A DNA stretch of 64,000 bases from NCBI RefSeq assembly GCF_024733565.1, contig NZ_JANIOC010000009.1, positions 1-64,000 of the forward strand. Reading direction: 5' to 3'. The translations under genes and the position numbers were made by a program. Positions within the stretch are counted from its first letter, which is position 1, and each line of letters begins with the position of its first letter. Source of the stretch: Rossellomorea sp. SC111 (GTDB lineage Bacteria; Bacillota; Bacilli; Bacillales; Bacillaceae_B). Below are positions 43,050-51,066 of this stretch, one piece after another. The notes beneath the pieces are model-generated. The model did not search any database. It had not been told where the DNA came from and worked only from the letters and a program-made list of their open reading frames with translations.

Positions 43050-43582
43050 GATGCCTCCCCTCCCAAGTTCCAAGGTTTTTCGAGTCCGATGATGTCATTC
43101 AGGATCTTGCTCTGCTTGCGGCGGATCCTTCTTCTTTCCGCACGCTCTTTTCCTGATTCGAACAAGAATTTCTCTTCTTCTGTTTCCGGTACGATTTCCG
43201 GTACCTTGACGGGATTTTTATTTTCATCAAGTGCGACAAAGGTTAGGAAAGCGGTCGCGGCCATTCGTCTTTCTCCTGTGATCATGTCTTCGGCAATCAC
43301 TTTGCAGAAGATTTCCATCGATTTATTCCCGACATAAGAGACGAAAGATTCGACGCAAACGGAATCGCTCTGATGGATCGGATAAAGGAAGTCGATGGAA
43401 TCTGTTGACGCTGTCACACATTCCTTCACCCGTGCATGACGTCTAGCGGATAGCGTCGCATTATTATCAAGCTTCTTCATTAAAACCCCGCCGAACAGGG
43501 TATTGTAATTGTTTAAATCATTGATCATGACCTGGTCCGTGCTGACGACCAGACTCTCTTTCGGATGTTTCTTGTTTGGCAT
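43046..43582 (-). CDS. Acyl-CoA thioesterase (hotdog fold, YkhA-like)
   Basis: From ATG 43582 the 178-residue protein has the hotdog-fold pattern of cytosolic acyl-CoA hydrolases: QVMINDLNNYNTLFGGVLMKKLD (catalytic Asn/Asp and the long central helix), CVTASTDSIDFLYPIHQSD, and FLTFVALDENKNPVKVPEI. It releases CoA from acyl-CoA thioesters, with chain-length preference unknown. The C-terminal tail is strongly basic (ERRRIRRKQ). Coupled to the downstream hypothetical gene. Confidence 0.88.
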   Translation of the reverse strand: MPNKKHPKESLVVSTDQVMINDLNNYNTLFGGVLMKKLDNNATLSARRHARVKECVTASTDSIDFLYPIHQSDSVCVESFVSYVGNKSMEIFCKVIAEDMITGERRMAATAFLTFVALDENKNPVKVPEIVPETEEEKFLFESGKERAERRRIRRKQSKILNDIIGLEKPWNLGGEAS

Positions 43583-43754
43583 GGAGAACAAGTCCCTTCT
43601 GTTTGTGTACTGGTATTTCAAACGTTTGATACCTAAAGTGTACGCCCCGAATCAGGATAAGTGAAATGAATGTTCCTCATCATTACCATAGATACTATCT
43701 ATGCAACGGCTTACAATTGAATGGTATCAATCCCTAGTTTTCCTAAATCGGGGC

Positions 43755-43787
43755 AAAAAAAAGAGCATTTCTCAGTCGGAAATGCTC
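43755..43787 (-). terminator. Terminator overlapping the end of the LysR gene
   Basis: On the minus strand GAGCATTT - CCGACTGAG - AAATGCTC followed by eight T residues. The 5' arm and loop contain the last codons and the TGA of the lysR-type gene (stop at 43772). Confidence 0.9.
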
Positions 43788-44665
43788 CCCATTAATCGTT
43801 CCTGGGTAAAGGTGAGCCACTCTTTTGTGGCATACGATAAATATTGATTTTTTCTCCAAATGATGGCGAGGTCCCATTCGATGACGGGTTTTACGACACG
43901 AATCGCAACCAAATCTTCCTTCAACTGTTCATAGACGCTGTAAGGCAGGATCGAAATCCCAAGTTTGGCCTCGATCATCTTCCCGATAAAGTCCCATTGT
44001 GAGCTTTCAGACACCACTTTCGGAAGAAATCCAGCTTCTTTACACGCCTCACGGATCCGATCATTCAGGGCAAAATCCTTGTTAAAAAGGATAAGCTGCT
44101 CGTCCTCAAGCTCCATTAATTTAACTTGTTTCCTGCCAGCTAATCGGTGAGTCTTTGGAACAACCATTCTCAATTCTTCCCTCATAAATGAAAAATGATG
44201 AAAATCCTCTTCAGCAGCAGGCAGTACCCCGACACCGACATCCAATTGATCGGCAAGGATATCTTCTTCAATCCGCTTCGTCCCGTTCTCGATCAGCTGG
44301 AACGTGATGCCCGGATAGAGCGCATGGAACTCCCCAAGCACCTTGATGAATTGACCCGCATCCATGATCGGCGGAAGTCCGATACGGATATGTCCCCGCT
44401 GCAGGCCAATCAGGTCATCAAGCTCATGTTGGACGTTCTCGAACGCCTTATCGATCGTCTGAGCCTGCGTCAAAATCGCCCTTCCCGCATCCGTCAGCAC
44501 GAGCTGCTTCCGGGAACGATCGAACAGTTCCACTCCCAGCTCATCCTCTAAGTTTCGGATCATCTTACTGATCGTCGGCTGTGTCACAAACAAATGATCC
44601 GCCGCACGGGTAAAACTTTTGAATTTCGTTACTTCTATAAAATATTTTAAATGTCTGATGTCCAC
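43772..44665 (-). CDS. LysR-family transcriptional regulator
   Basis: From GTG 44665 (AAGGTG upstream) the protein has 297 residues with an N-terminal winged helix (IRHLKYFIEVTKFKSFTRAA then VTQPTISKMIRNLEDELG) and a periplasmic-binding-like effector domain (~90-290). The N-terminus resembles Bacillus CidR/CcpC/YwbI-type regulators, but effector and target are unknown. It is divergent from a membrane-anchored methyltransferase, the simplest candidate target. Confidence 0.9.
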   Translation of the reverse strand: MDIRHLKYFIEVTKFKSFTRAADHLFVTQPTISKMIRNLEDELGVELFDRSRKQLVLTDAGRAILTQAQTIDKAFENVQHELDDLIGLQRGHIRIGLPPIMDAGQFIKVLGEFHALYPGITFQLIENGTKRIEEDILADQLDVGVGVLPAAEEDFHHFSFMREELRMVVPKTHRLAGRKQVKLMELEDEQLILFNKDFALNDRIREACKEAGFLPKVVSESSQWDFIGKMIEAKLGISILPYSVYEQLKEDLVAIRVVKPVIEWDLAIIWRKNQYLSYATKEWLTFTQERLMGSISD

Positions 44666-44743
44666 TTGATCACCTTCTTTTACAATGTCCATTCCTTTAT
44701 AATAATATCAAACTCATTCTAAATGTTAAGGACGGCGAATCAA

Positions 44744-45511
44744 TTGAGAACCAAACCAACGTATCAAACCTGGATTCGAGTGAATAAACTTCTTATTTTC
44801 CTGGGGATTTCCCTTCTTTTTCTGATGATCACATTCTTCCCCATCTCCATTTACCTGCGCATCCTGTCAGGTATGCTTGCATTGCCGTTTCTCTATATCG
44901 TCTTTATCCTATCTTACTCTATCTTTCAATTTGCAGGATTCGGCGGAAACTATCAGTCGAAGATTCATGATGTGATTGTCTCAAGAATGGATGTTGAAAG
45001 TGGAAAAATCCTCGATATTGGTACAGGGAGTGGTTCTCTGATCATCAAAATCGCTAAGAGGTTTCCCCATTCATCGTTAATCGGAATCGATTATTGGGGA
45101 GAGAACTGGGAATATTCAAAAGCTCAATGCGAAGAAAACGCTGAAATCGAAGGGGTTTCAGATCGGATTCAATTTTTGAAAGCAAGTGCCTCGAAGCTCC
45201 CATTCCGGGACGCGGAATTCGATGTTGTTGTCAGCTGCCTCACGTTTCATGAAGTGAAAGATTCCCGTAACAAAACGGACGTTATCAGGGAAGCTTTCAG
45301 AGTGTTAAAGCCCGGTGGCACGTTTGTCTTTATGGATCTTTTCCTGGATGAGGCTATGTTTGGGGAGCGTACAGAGTTGGTAGCCGACCTGACTGATACA
45401 GTTGAACTGAAACAGGAGAAACTAACCGATGTTTTGAACTTACCCAAACTTCTGCTGAACAAAAAAGTACTGGGGAATGCAATGGTGTTCCATGGAAAGA
45501 AGACGAAATAA
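44744..45511 (+). CDS. Membrane-anchored class I SAM-dependent methyltransferase
   Basis: From TTG 44744 (AAGGACGG upstream) the protein has 255 residues. Two N-terminal helices (~15-36 and ~40-62) anchor a Rossmann-fold methyltransferase with motif I ILDIGTGSGSLIIK, motif II LIGIDYW and motif post-I FDVVVSCLTFHEV. The C-terminal RVLKPGGTFVFMDLF is the family's strand-5 region. Substrate unknown; membrane attachment hints at a lipid or quinone-like acceptor. ATG 44723 is a longer alternative without an RBS. Confidence 0.82.
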   Translation: MRTKPTYQTWIRVNKLLIFLGISLLFLMITFFPISIYLRILSGMLALPFLYIVFILSYSIFQFAGFGGNYQSKIHDVIVSRMDVESGKILDIGTGSGSLIIKIAKRFPHSSLIGIDYWGENWEYSKAQCEENAEIEGVSDRIQFLKASASKLPFRDAEFDVVVSCLTFHEVKDSRNKTDVIREAFRVLKPGGTFVFMDLFLDEAMFGERTELVADLTDTVELKQEKLTDVLNLPKLLLNKKVLGNAMVFHGKKTK

Positions 45512-45911
45512 AAAAGCTTCGAGGCGTTCTTAAACCGCTCCGTTTTGAAGTGATTTTATAAAAAATGTAGTAGCATCATTATAGGATTACAACAAGGAGA
45601 ACTCACCTTAGTACATTTGCGAGTTTCTTTAATACTTGTGATACGTTTCATCGTAATCTATTGAATAGAAGAACCAGCCAACGTAAAATAAGCGGAGTTT
45701 TTCCGGTTACATTCAGAATGGAGCTTGTTTTTGGGGTAAATAAGGGAAGGTATTCCGCTTACGGACAGAAAAATCACCTATTTTCGTAATTTTAATCTTA
45801 ATAGGCGGAATCTTTCCCTCTATTTCATCCTTTTTCATCTAGTAATGACTAATTAAGCGGAATAATTCCGTCTATTTATTATAATAACAAAGCATCCGTC
45901 TCGAAGCTTTT
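45512..45911. repeat. GCGGAA palindrome cluster inside a split terminator
   Basis: AAAAGCTTCGAGGCG (45512-45526), directly after the methyltransferase stop, is complementary at 14 of 15 bases to CGTCTCGAAGCTTTT (45897-45911). The 370 bp between hold four ~24-nt palindromes starting near 45688 (AATAAGCGGAG...TTCCGGTTA), 45739, 45800 and 45851 (TTAAGCGGAATAATTCCGTC). The arms look like one terminator that was opened by insertion of the cluster. The gap 45512-45940 holds no gene. Confidence 0.65.
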
Positions 45912-45940
45912 CCCTTAACGAAATTCAATGTTCCCATTCA

Positions 45941-46813
45941 CTACTCTTTATTCCAAACATACCTCTTCCCGACCAGTTCAAAACCGGCCGATTCATATAG
46001 TCGATTCGGTGCAGGGAATTTCTCCGGCATGCCTGTATAAACAGTTGCCTGTTTGGCGCCAAGTTCTTTCGCGGCATGGAGTACTTGTCGTAACAGGGCT
46101 TTGCTGAACCCTTTCCCCCTGTATTCAGGAAAACAGGACACCGCCTCAATCGTCACCAGCTCATTCCTTTCATCATATCTCCCACTGCATAACGCGACCA
46201 CCTTGTCATCAGGACCCGTCACGACCAAATCCAACTCTTTTCTGTAAGTGGATGTTTCATAGAAACGATCAAACATCGTCTGATTGAACAATAGACCATA
46301 GCATAGCTTATAAGCTTGAAATACTTCTTCCTGCTCTTTTAGATCAGGGACGGACCTTACCTCGCACCCTTCAGGAAGCCTGCCTCCTTCCACCGGCTGT
46401 GTAAGATCGAAATCCCTTCTTACCCAGTATTCCGCTGACTTGAGAAATCCCCTGTTTGACAGGACTTTTTCCAAATCCTTATCACCGTCATACACTTCCC
46501 ATTCCATCCCTGGGAAACACCTTTCTGCCACCTCCACCATTTCCTCAAAAAGGAATCGGTGATCTCCCGCGGCACAAAATGCCCCCTCTTCAAGAAGTCC
46601 GACCAGACGATCACCATTAAACCAAAGATGCACATTCTCCAATACTTCATCTAGCCTCTTGACCCGCTCATCCAATCCACATGAAAGGGCAGTTTGAAAT
46701 TCAAATAGTGTGAGATTATGATCAAATCTCGTATGCCCGAACTCTTTTTCCAGGAATATTCGAATTTCGTCATAGTCGTGTATACCTTCGTACTGTCTAT
46801 GTATGACGGCCAT
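45941..46813 (-). CDS. GNAT-family N-acetyltransferase (two-domain)
   Basis: The 290-residue protein has a diverged N-terminal GNAT-like half and a clear C-terminal GNAT domain (~165-285) with LVTIEAVSCFPEYRGKGFSK (acetyl-CoA-binding RGKG) and the final RLYESAGFELVGKRYVW. Substrate unknown. It begins four bases after the RNA-polymerase-alpha-C-like gene, so it is the third gene of an operon. It contains a GGGACGGACCT motif at 46346-46357 in antisense orientation. Confidence 0.85.
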   Translation of the reverse strand: MAVIHRQYEGIHDYDEIRIFLEKEFGHTRFDHNLTLFEFQTALSCGLDERVKRLDEVLENVHLWFNGDRLVGLLEEGAFCAAGDHRFLFEEMVEVAERCFPGMEWEVYDGDKDLEKVLSNRGFLKSAEYWVRRDFDLTQPVEGGRLPEGCEVRSVPDLKEQEEVFQAYKLCYGLLFNQTMFDRFYETSTYRKELDLVVTGPDDKVVALCSGRYDERNELVTIEAVSCFPEYRGKGFSKALLRQVLHAAKELGAKQATVYTGMPEKFPAPNRLYESAGFELVGKRYVWNKE

Positions 46814-46819
46814 CTTCTC

Positions 46820-47116
46820 TTACCCCTCTTCTTTAAACGACAAGCCCTTCTCCCCAAGGGCATTTCGAAGCTTAGGGATCGACGAAGGGCCCATCCCATG
46901 AAAAGCAAGAAGCTCCTTCTCACTGAATCCTGCCAGCTCTTCAAGCTTCGTGATCCCGTTATTCTCCAACGCTCTTCTTGCCGGGCTTGCAAGAATCGAC
47001 AGAAATCCGGTGTCGGGTTTCCTTTCTTTTTCACATTCTGGACAGGTCGGACAATCACTGTTTTTCACATAGGTATGGCCATAGTCGCACATCTTTACGT
47101 TTTCCTTAGAATTCAT
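46820..47116 (-). CDS. Protein with RNA polymerase alpha C-terminal-like (HhH) domain and zinc ribbon
   Basis: From ATG 47116 the 98-residue protein has a Cys-rich N-terminus (CDYGHTYVKNSDCPTCPECE, zinc ribbon-like) and a C-terminal helix-hairpin-helix domain (~40-95: SPARRALENNGITKLEELAG, FHGMGPSSIPKLRNAL) like the alpha-CTD of RNA polymerase. It may bind DNA. Its ATG overlaps the stop of the preceding membrane gene (ATGA). Same-family proteins are widespread in Bacillus, with no known function. Confidence 0.8.
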   Translation of the reverse strand: MNSKENVKMCDYGHTYVKNSDCPTCPECEKERKPDTGFLSILASPARRALENNGITKLEELAGFSEKELLAFHGMGPSSIPKLRNALGEKGLSFKEEG

Positions 47117-47310
47117 AACACTTCCCCCCCCCTTTCCTTGTTCCTTCTTCTCCACATCCACGAAGCCACAAGAAGAACCATCCCAACACACGTCGCAATC
47201 AGATTGTACCCAAAAAGGTCTCCTGTTTTTATATAAACAATCGCAAGCGTCCCACCAAAGATGTTCATGATGGAAAACGATAAGCGAATAAGGTACGCAT
47301 TTATTTTCAT
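47113..47310 (-). CDS. Hypothetical 65-residue two-helix membrane protein
   Basis: From ATG 47310 (AAGGAGGAGGGATGAT upstream) the protein has two hydrophobic helices (~8-27 and ~35-54) and a basic tail (WRRRNKERGGE). It is the first gene of a three-gene operon with the alpha-CTD-like protein and a GNAT enzyme. An upstream ATG at 47499 would overlap the divergent gene's start and is rejected. Confidence 0.62.
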   Translation of the reverse strand: MKINAYLIRLSFSIMNIFGGTLAIVYIKTGDLFGYNLIATCVGMVLLVASWMWRRRNKERGGEVL

Positions 47311-47406
47311 ATCATCCCTCCTCCTTCCATTATTCCAAAATATGTTATCTCGTTCAATCTTTTCTCTATGATAAAATAGAAAATATAACCAAAGGAGTCT
47401 GGTAAT

Positions 47407-48315
47407 GTGAAATACATCATGATCGGGACCGCTTGTCTGATGGTCATCGGGATCATCGCAGGCACGTATTTTTTTGAAAAAGAGCCAAACATAAGCCAAC
47501 CGGCGACGCCGGAACTAACTGATCCCGGTCCTCCTCCGCTTCAAGCGTTGAATGAGGCTGCCCCTGTCGGATATTCGCTTCAAGAGGATCAGCTGCAGAT
47601 CACCTACAACCATGGAGAGAAGTGGATTCAAGTTCCCGTGGAAAAAGAGAATCTATTCCAAGGGGAGTATTCCGGGAGTGAGGACGAGCTGATAGAGGAA
47701 AGTTATATTCTGACAGAAGATCTTGCTGCCTTCTTATATGCCCGTGACTATTCCGTCGATAAAAGCGTCCGATTGCTTTTTTCAAAGGACAAAGGGGAGA
47801 CTTGGGAAGATGCCCAGGTCACAGCTTCTTCTCCGCCCATCCGTTTCAGGAAGGTCGGCTTTCTCAATGAGTCCTTCGGCTATGTGATTCTTTCAGCCGA
47901 CCGGACGATGTCACAGGAATTGACAACTGTTTATTTGACGAAAGACGGAGGGGAATCGTGGCAGGAGACGGCAAGCCCCGACACCATGCGCCTCATAGAT
48001 GACGGGGGATTTGTTGATGAAGACACAGGCTTTCTGTCGTTCGGGATCCTCAACCCGGAAGAACCGGATCTTCATCTCACACATGACGGGGGAAATTCGT
48101 GGAACAAAGCAGCGATGGAAATCCCGGATCAATATAAAAGGATCTTTGTCATGGCAGAGGTCCCCTTCAAAGAAGGTGATCACCTGGCCGCCTACGTCAA
48201 TCAGGGTCCGAACGGTGATTATAAAGGCGGAAAAATAAAAGGGAAATTCATCTCAGAAGATCAGGGACGGACCTGGTCATTCCAAGAGGAGGTACAGCCA
48301 GATGAAACCGACTAA
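47407..48315 (+). CDS. YCF48/BNR-repeat exported protein
   Basis: The 302-residue protein (GTG start behind AAAGGAG) has an N-terminal membrane anchor (~4-22) and a beta-propeller-like region with repeated Asp-box/BNR signatures: KDKGETWEDA, KDGGESWQET, HDGGNSWNKA, EDQGRTWSFQ. Such propellers occur in sialidases and in photosystem assembly factor YCF48; no catalytic residues are recognisable, so a binding role is likely. Its last 14 bases overlap the next gene. A GGGACGGACCT motif at 48263-48274 lies inside the last Asp-box. Confidence 0.78.
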   Translation: MKYIMIGTACLMVIGIIAGTYFFEKEPNISQPATPELTDPGPPPLQALNEAAPVGYSLQEDQLQITYNHGEKWIQVPVEKENLFQGEYSGSEDELIEESYILTEDLAAFLYARDYSVDKSVRLLFSKDKGETWEDAQVTASSPPIRFRKVGFLNESFGYVILSADRTMSQELTTVYLTKDGGESWQETASPDTMRLIDDGGFVDEDTGFLSFGILNPEEPDLHLTHDGGNSWNKAAMEIPDQYKRIFVMAEVPFKEGDHLAAYVNQGPNGDYKGGKIKGKFISEDQGRTWSFQEEVQPDETD

Positions 48316-49150
48316 AAAAAGAATTGGGCGTCTACTATTCATCTTATCCATCATCCTGTTCATCTTCCAGATGGGATACCTGTTCCTGAACGACACATAT
48401 AACTTGGAATATATCGATAATCGTCTATTCTATGTAGTCAATACCCTCATTGTGGCGGGCATGGCTGCTTCTATCTTCCTCCTCTTTATCATTCCGAAGA
48501 CGTGGAAGATCATCTCCTCCGTGACAGCGGTTATTCTCATCCTCCTTCAAGGGGGCCTCATTCTGAACCATGGTCAGCAGACCAAACAGATTGTAAGCTT
48601 TTCACCCGATATGAAAAATCAGTTCGTCTTAAAAGAAGACAGAAAAACGGGTGAGGCCGTCTATTATAGAACTTATTACCGGTTCTTCGCCAGACCGAAA
48701 GAAGTCCTTCCCTACGAAACACAAGGGAAATTCAAGTTAAAATGGCTTGAAAATGACATTGCGACGTTGACCTACCGTGCATCTGACAACAGTATTCACC
48801 AGTACATAGGTACATATGGCGCCAGGGACTCAGGTATTTCGTATACTTATGTCGGACCGACGATTCAAGGCCAGTGGAAAGGAAACGATGCCAGGATTGA
48901 CTGCACACCGAAGGGCATCTCCATTGACTACAACGGAAAATCCGGCCAGTACTACGATTGGGACAACGTCGTCCAATTCGGCACCATTGCCATCGTCCTG
49001 ATGAGAGACGGTGAGGCGGAATGGACAATCGGATTGAATGAACATTTTCAAAGTCACTCGAATGACCCAAAGCCTCCCTCTGGGGAGATTACGTTGTATC
49101 GGGCGAGTATGGATCGTGTTGAGCCGGTCAGGCTTACATTCATAGAATAG
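48302..49150 (+). CDS. Hypothetical membrane protein coupled to the BNR protein
   Basis: The 282-residue protein has three N-terminal helices (~8-28, ~42-62, ~68-86) and an extracytoplasmic C-terminal domain of about 190 residues with repeated YYR and SYTY segments. AGGAGG precedes the ATG, which lies inside the end of the BNR gene. The two probably form a complex at the membrane. No family recognised. A strong terminator follows. Confidence 0.65.
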   Translation: MKPTKKRIGRLLFILSIILFIFQMGYLFLNDTYNLEYIDNRLFYVVNTLIVAGMAASIFLLFIIPKTWKIISSVTAVILILLQGGLILNHGQQTKQIVSFSPDMKNQFVLKEDRKTGEAVYYRTYYRFFARPKEVLPYETQGKFKLKWLENDIATLTYRASDNSIHQYIGTYGARDSGISYTYVGPTIQGQWKGNDARIDCTPKGISIDYNGKSGQYYDWDNVVQFGTIAIVLMRDGEAEWTIGLNEHFQSHSNDPKPPSGEITLYRASMDRVEPVRLTFIE

Positions 49151-49154
49151 CAAG

Positions 49155-49192
49155 AATCCGGGATTGATTGCTGATCCCGGATTTCCTTTTTT
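49155..49192 (+). terminator. Terminator of the BNR-membrane protein operon
   Basis: AATCCGGGA ... TCCCGGATT with an 11-nt loop, then CCTTTTTT. Confidence 0.88.
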
Positions 49193-49237
49193 AATAGTGG
49201 TCGTTCGTCGAGTATTGAAAATGGATTATGTATGTTG

Positions 49238-49325
49238 GAATATATGGTCTGATTTCAGATCATTTTCTGGAATCTGGCTCATCCAGGGAGTCAAGACCCA
49301 ATTTGGGGTTTCCGACTCTTATAAC
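49238..49325 (+). repeat. Repeat array C (GGATCAT family, 19-20-nt period)
   Basis: About four to five degenerate units with TCAT-like anchors near 49240, 49260, 49279, 49298 and 49317. Sense with respect to the gene ending at 49150, starting ~45 bp after its terminator. This is the most decayed clear array. Confidence 0.6.
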
Positions 49326-49388
49326 GTTATCTCGTCTCTATAATCAAGAAGCCTCTTAAACAGAATAACCTTTCAAATAGCGACCGCC

Positions 49389-49934
49389 TCATGAGTCCCT
49401 CTCTACCGCTGCCCAATCGATCAATAAATCCACAATAACCTTCACAAGCATCCCCACCACAATAAGAGCCAGATAGGATTTCAAGTAGTTCCAGTCATAT
49501 AGAACATAGAAATGAAAATGGACAAAAATCGGCACCCCTACAAACGCAATAATGGCCATAATGATGGCATTCGCAATCAAATAAGGTTTCCACCCACTAT
49601 ATTTCTGATATAACAGCGTATGAATTACCGGAATGGTCAGGAAGTCAACGGCATTCATGACCCTGAACGCTGTGATGAATTGATGTGGATAGCTCCACCA
49701 ATGATAGTAATAGCCGAGTTCATTGATGAATCCCACAAGGATGAAACTTATGAGAAAAGCGATGATGACCTGCAAGGGACGCTTACGATCCAACAGTTTG
49801 ATCAATACCATAAGAAAGAGAATGTTTACGATGACAATGACCCACCAGTGGAGACTGAACAGGTCCTCACTCAGCCAATAGTTGGTTTCCAGTTTACTGG
49901 CTTCGTGATTAAGCCTCTGTATTTCTTCGAACAT
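49389..49934 (-). CDS. CBO0543-family membrane protein, copy 2
   Basis: The 181-residue protein has five hydrophobic helices and the same layout as the 29765-30313 gene: NYWLSEDLFSLHWWVI at the start, NELGYYYHWWSYPHQFI in the middle and a Trp-containing C-terminal helix. Overall similarity to that copy is family-level, not a recent duplication. Function unknown. AAGGAGGTG lies before the ATG. Confidence 0.78.
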   Translation of the reverse strand: MFEEIQRLNHEASKLETNYWLSEDLFSLHWWVIVIVNILFLMVLIKLLDRKRPLQVIIAFLISFILVGFINELGYYYHWWSYPHQFITAFRVMNAVDFLTIPVIHTLLYQKYSGWKPYLIANAIIMAIIAFVGVPIFVHFHFYVLYDWNYLKSYLALIVVGMLVKVIVDLLIDWAAVERDS

Positions 49935-49991
49935 AAAAAAACACCTCCTTAAAGGAAGTATTTCCTTGTTTCAGCCATTCATTCGAAGGAA

Positions 49992-50018
49992 GAGACCCTC
50001 CATCATCAGAAGGGTCTC
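49992..50018 (-). terminator. Hairpin after the sortase gene
   Basis: GAGACCCT / AGGGTCTC, 11-nt loop, 11 bp after the stop; the following sequence on the minus strand is only moderately T-rich, so termination may be partial. Confidence 0.65.
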
Positions 50019-50028
50019 ATGCAAAGTC

Positions 50029-51003
50029 TTATTTAACTTCCACTTTTTCAGAGGGAGCAGATTCTTGATCCTCTATATTCACGGTTGTGACGTAATAAGT
50101 GTCCCCTTTTCCAGACTCTTTGTCAAAGAAGCTCTTCCGTTCGTGGGCAGAGATACTTGCGATATGGTTGAATTCTTTTTCGTCCGCGGTCTTTTTATAA
50201 ACTCTGTATCCCATGACTGTATCACTCTGCACCGAATGCCATGAAACCGAGCCTGTGTCCACCTGAACAGCCGTTGGAGATTCTGGCACTTTTACTTCAT
50301 TGACGTTCGTTTCTGAGATAAGTTCCGTATACACGACCAGCCGGTCCGGATAAAGATGCTTGTCATGATTAAACGTACCTGTGCATGTAATGACATTCAG
50401 GTTCCGGTTATCCGATGGTCCGAAAATCTTCTCGATCGGCGCTTCGTCACTCGGATAGCTTTCCTTTGATTTCACCTCAAACGTTCGCTTCATTCCTTGT
50501 TCATCTGTGACGATGACCTCTTCCCCTATTTCGATGTTCTTCAGATAGAAGAAGATGGCCGGTCCTTTTTTACTGTCGACATGACCTGCAAGGACGGCAT
50601 TCCCCTTGGCTCCGACCTTTACACCACGGTCGTACCAGCCGACGACATCCGTTTCTTCGGGCACTTCCATTTCCCCGTTCTCAAGCAGTCCGACTGGGAT
50701 GACGTTCGTATCAATGTCCATGCTCGGAATCTGGACACGGGAAGGCGTAATTCCTTCTTCTTGAACCTTTACCTGCTCTTCAAGCTCTGTTTTCTTCTTC
50801 TTTAAAGAGTCAAGAAGAACAAATTCTTCTTCCTTATGGGCGGTACCCACCCCGCTTTTTGCTTTTTCTTTTTTCACTGTTGGTTTCTCGACGGATTGGG
50901 CGGTCCGGGTTTCTTTCTCAGTTCCATTCTTGGCAATGGCCTGAAAGCCGACTGCCCCGATCATCAGGACTGCAATTACTATGATAAGCATTCGTTTCTT
51001 CAT
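50029..51003 (-). CDS. Class F sortase with C-terminal fibronectin III-like domain
   Basis: The 324-residue protein has an N-terminal membrane anchor (~4-22), a Lys/Glu-rich linker, a sortase domain (~88-228) with His141 in LAGHVDSKKG, Cys207 in NVITCTGTF and Arg221 in YPDRLVVYT (the catalytic triad of class F/E-like sortases), and an added FN3-like domain (~238-320, SVSWHSVQSDTVMGYRVYKK). It should attach an LPxTG-like protein to the cell wall. The neighbouring gene encodes such a protein with an MPNTG signal, so the pair is probably dedicated. A hairpin lies between the two genes. Confidence 0.88.
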   Translation of the reverse strand: MKKRMLIIVIAVLMIGAVGFQAIAKNGTEKETRTAQSVEKPTVKKEKAKSGVGTAHKEEEFVLLDSLKKKKTELEEQVKVQEEGITPSRVQIPSMDIDTNVIPVGLLENGEMEVPEETDVVGWYDRGVKVGAKGNAVLAGHVDSKKGPAIFFYLKNIEIGEEVIVTDEQGMKRTFEVKSKESYPSDEAPIEKIFGPSDNRNLNVITCTGTFNHDKHLYPDRLVVYTELISETNVNEVKVPESPTAVQVDTGSVSWHSVQSDTVMGYRVYKKTADEKEFNHIASISAHERKSFFDKESGKGDTYYVTTVNIEDQESAPSEKVEVK

Positions 51004-51028
51004 CGTGTTCCCTCCACTTAAGAGAAGA

Positions 51029-51054
51029 GAGAAGAGCAGAATCCCGCTCTTCTC
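51029..51054. terminator. Hairpin between the surface protein and sortase genes
   Basis: GAGAAGAGC / GCTCTTCTC, 8-nt loop, without a T-run. It may attenuate transcription into the sortase gene or protect the 3' end of the surface-protein message. Confidence 0.6.
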
Positions 51055-51066
51055 ATGGCTCTATGA

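Noticed and set aside
45512-45911. A functional terminator with a 370-nt loop
   Set aside because: A loop of this size could not fold in time behind RNA polymerase; the arms are better read as a split terminator.
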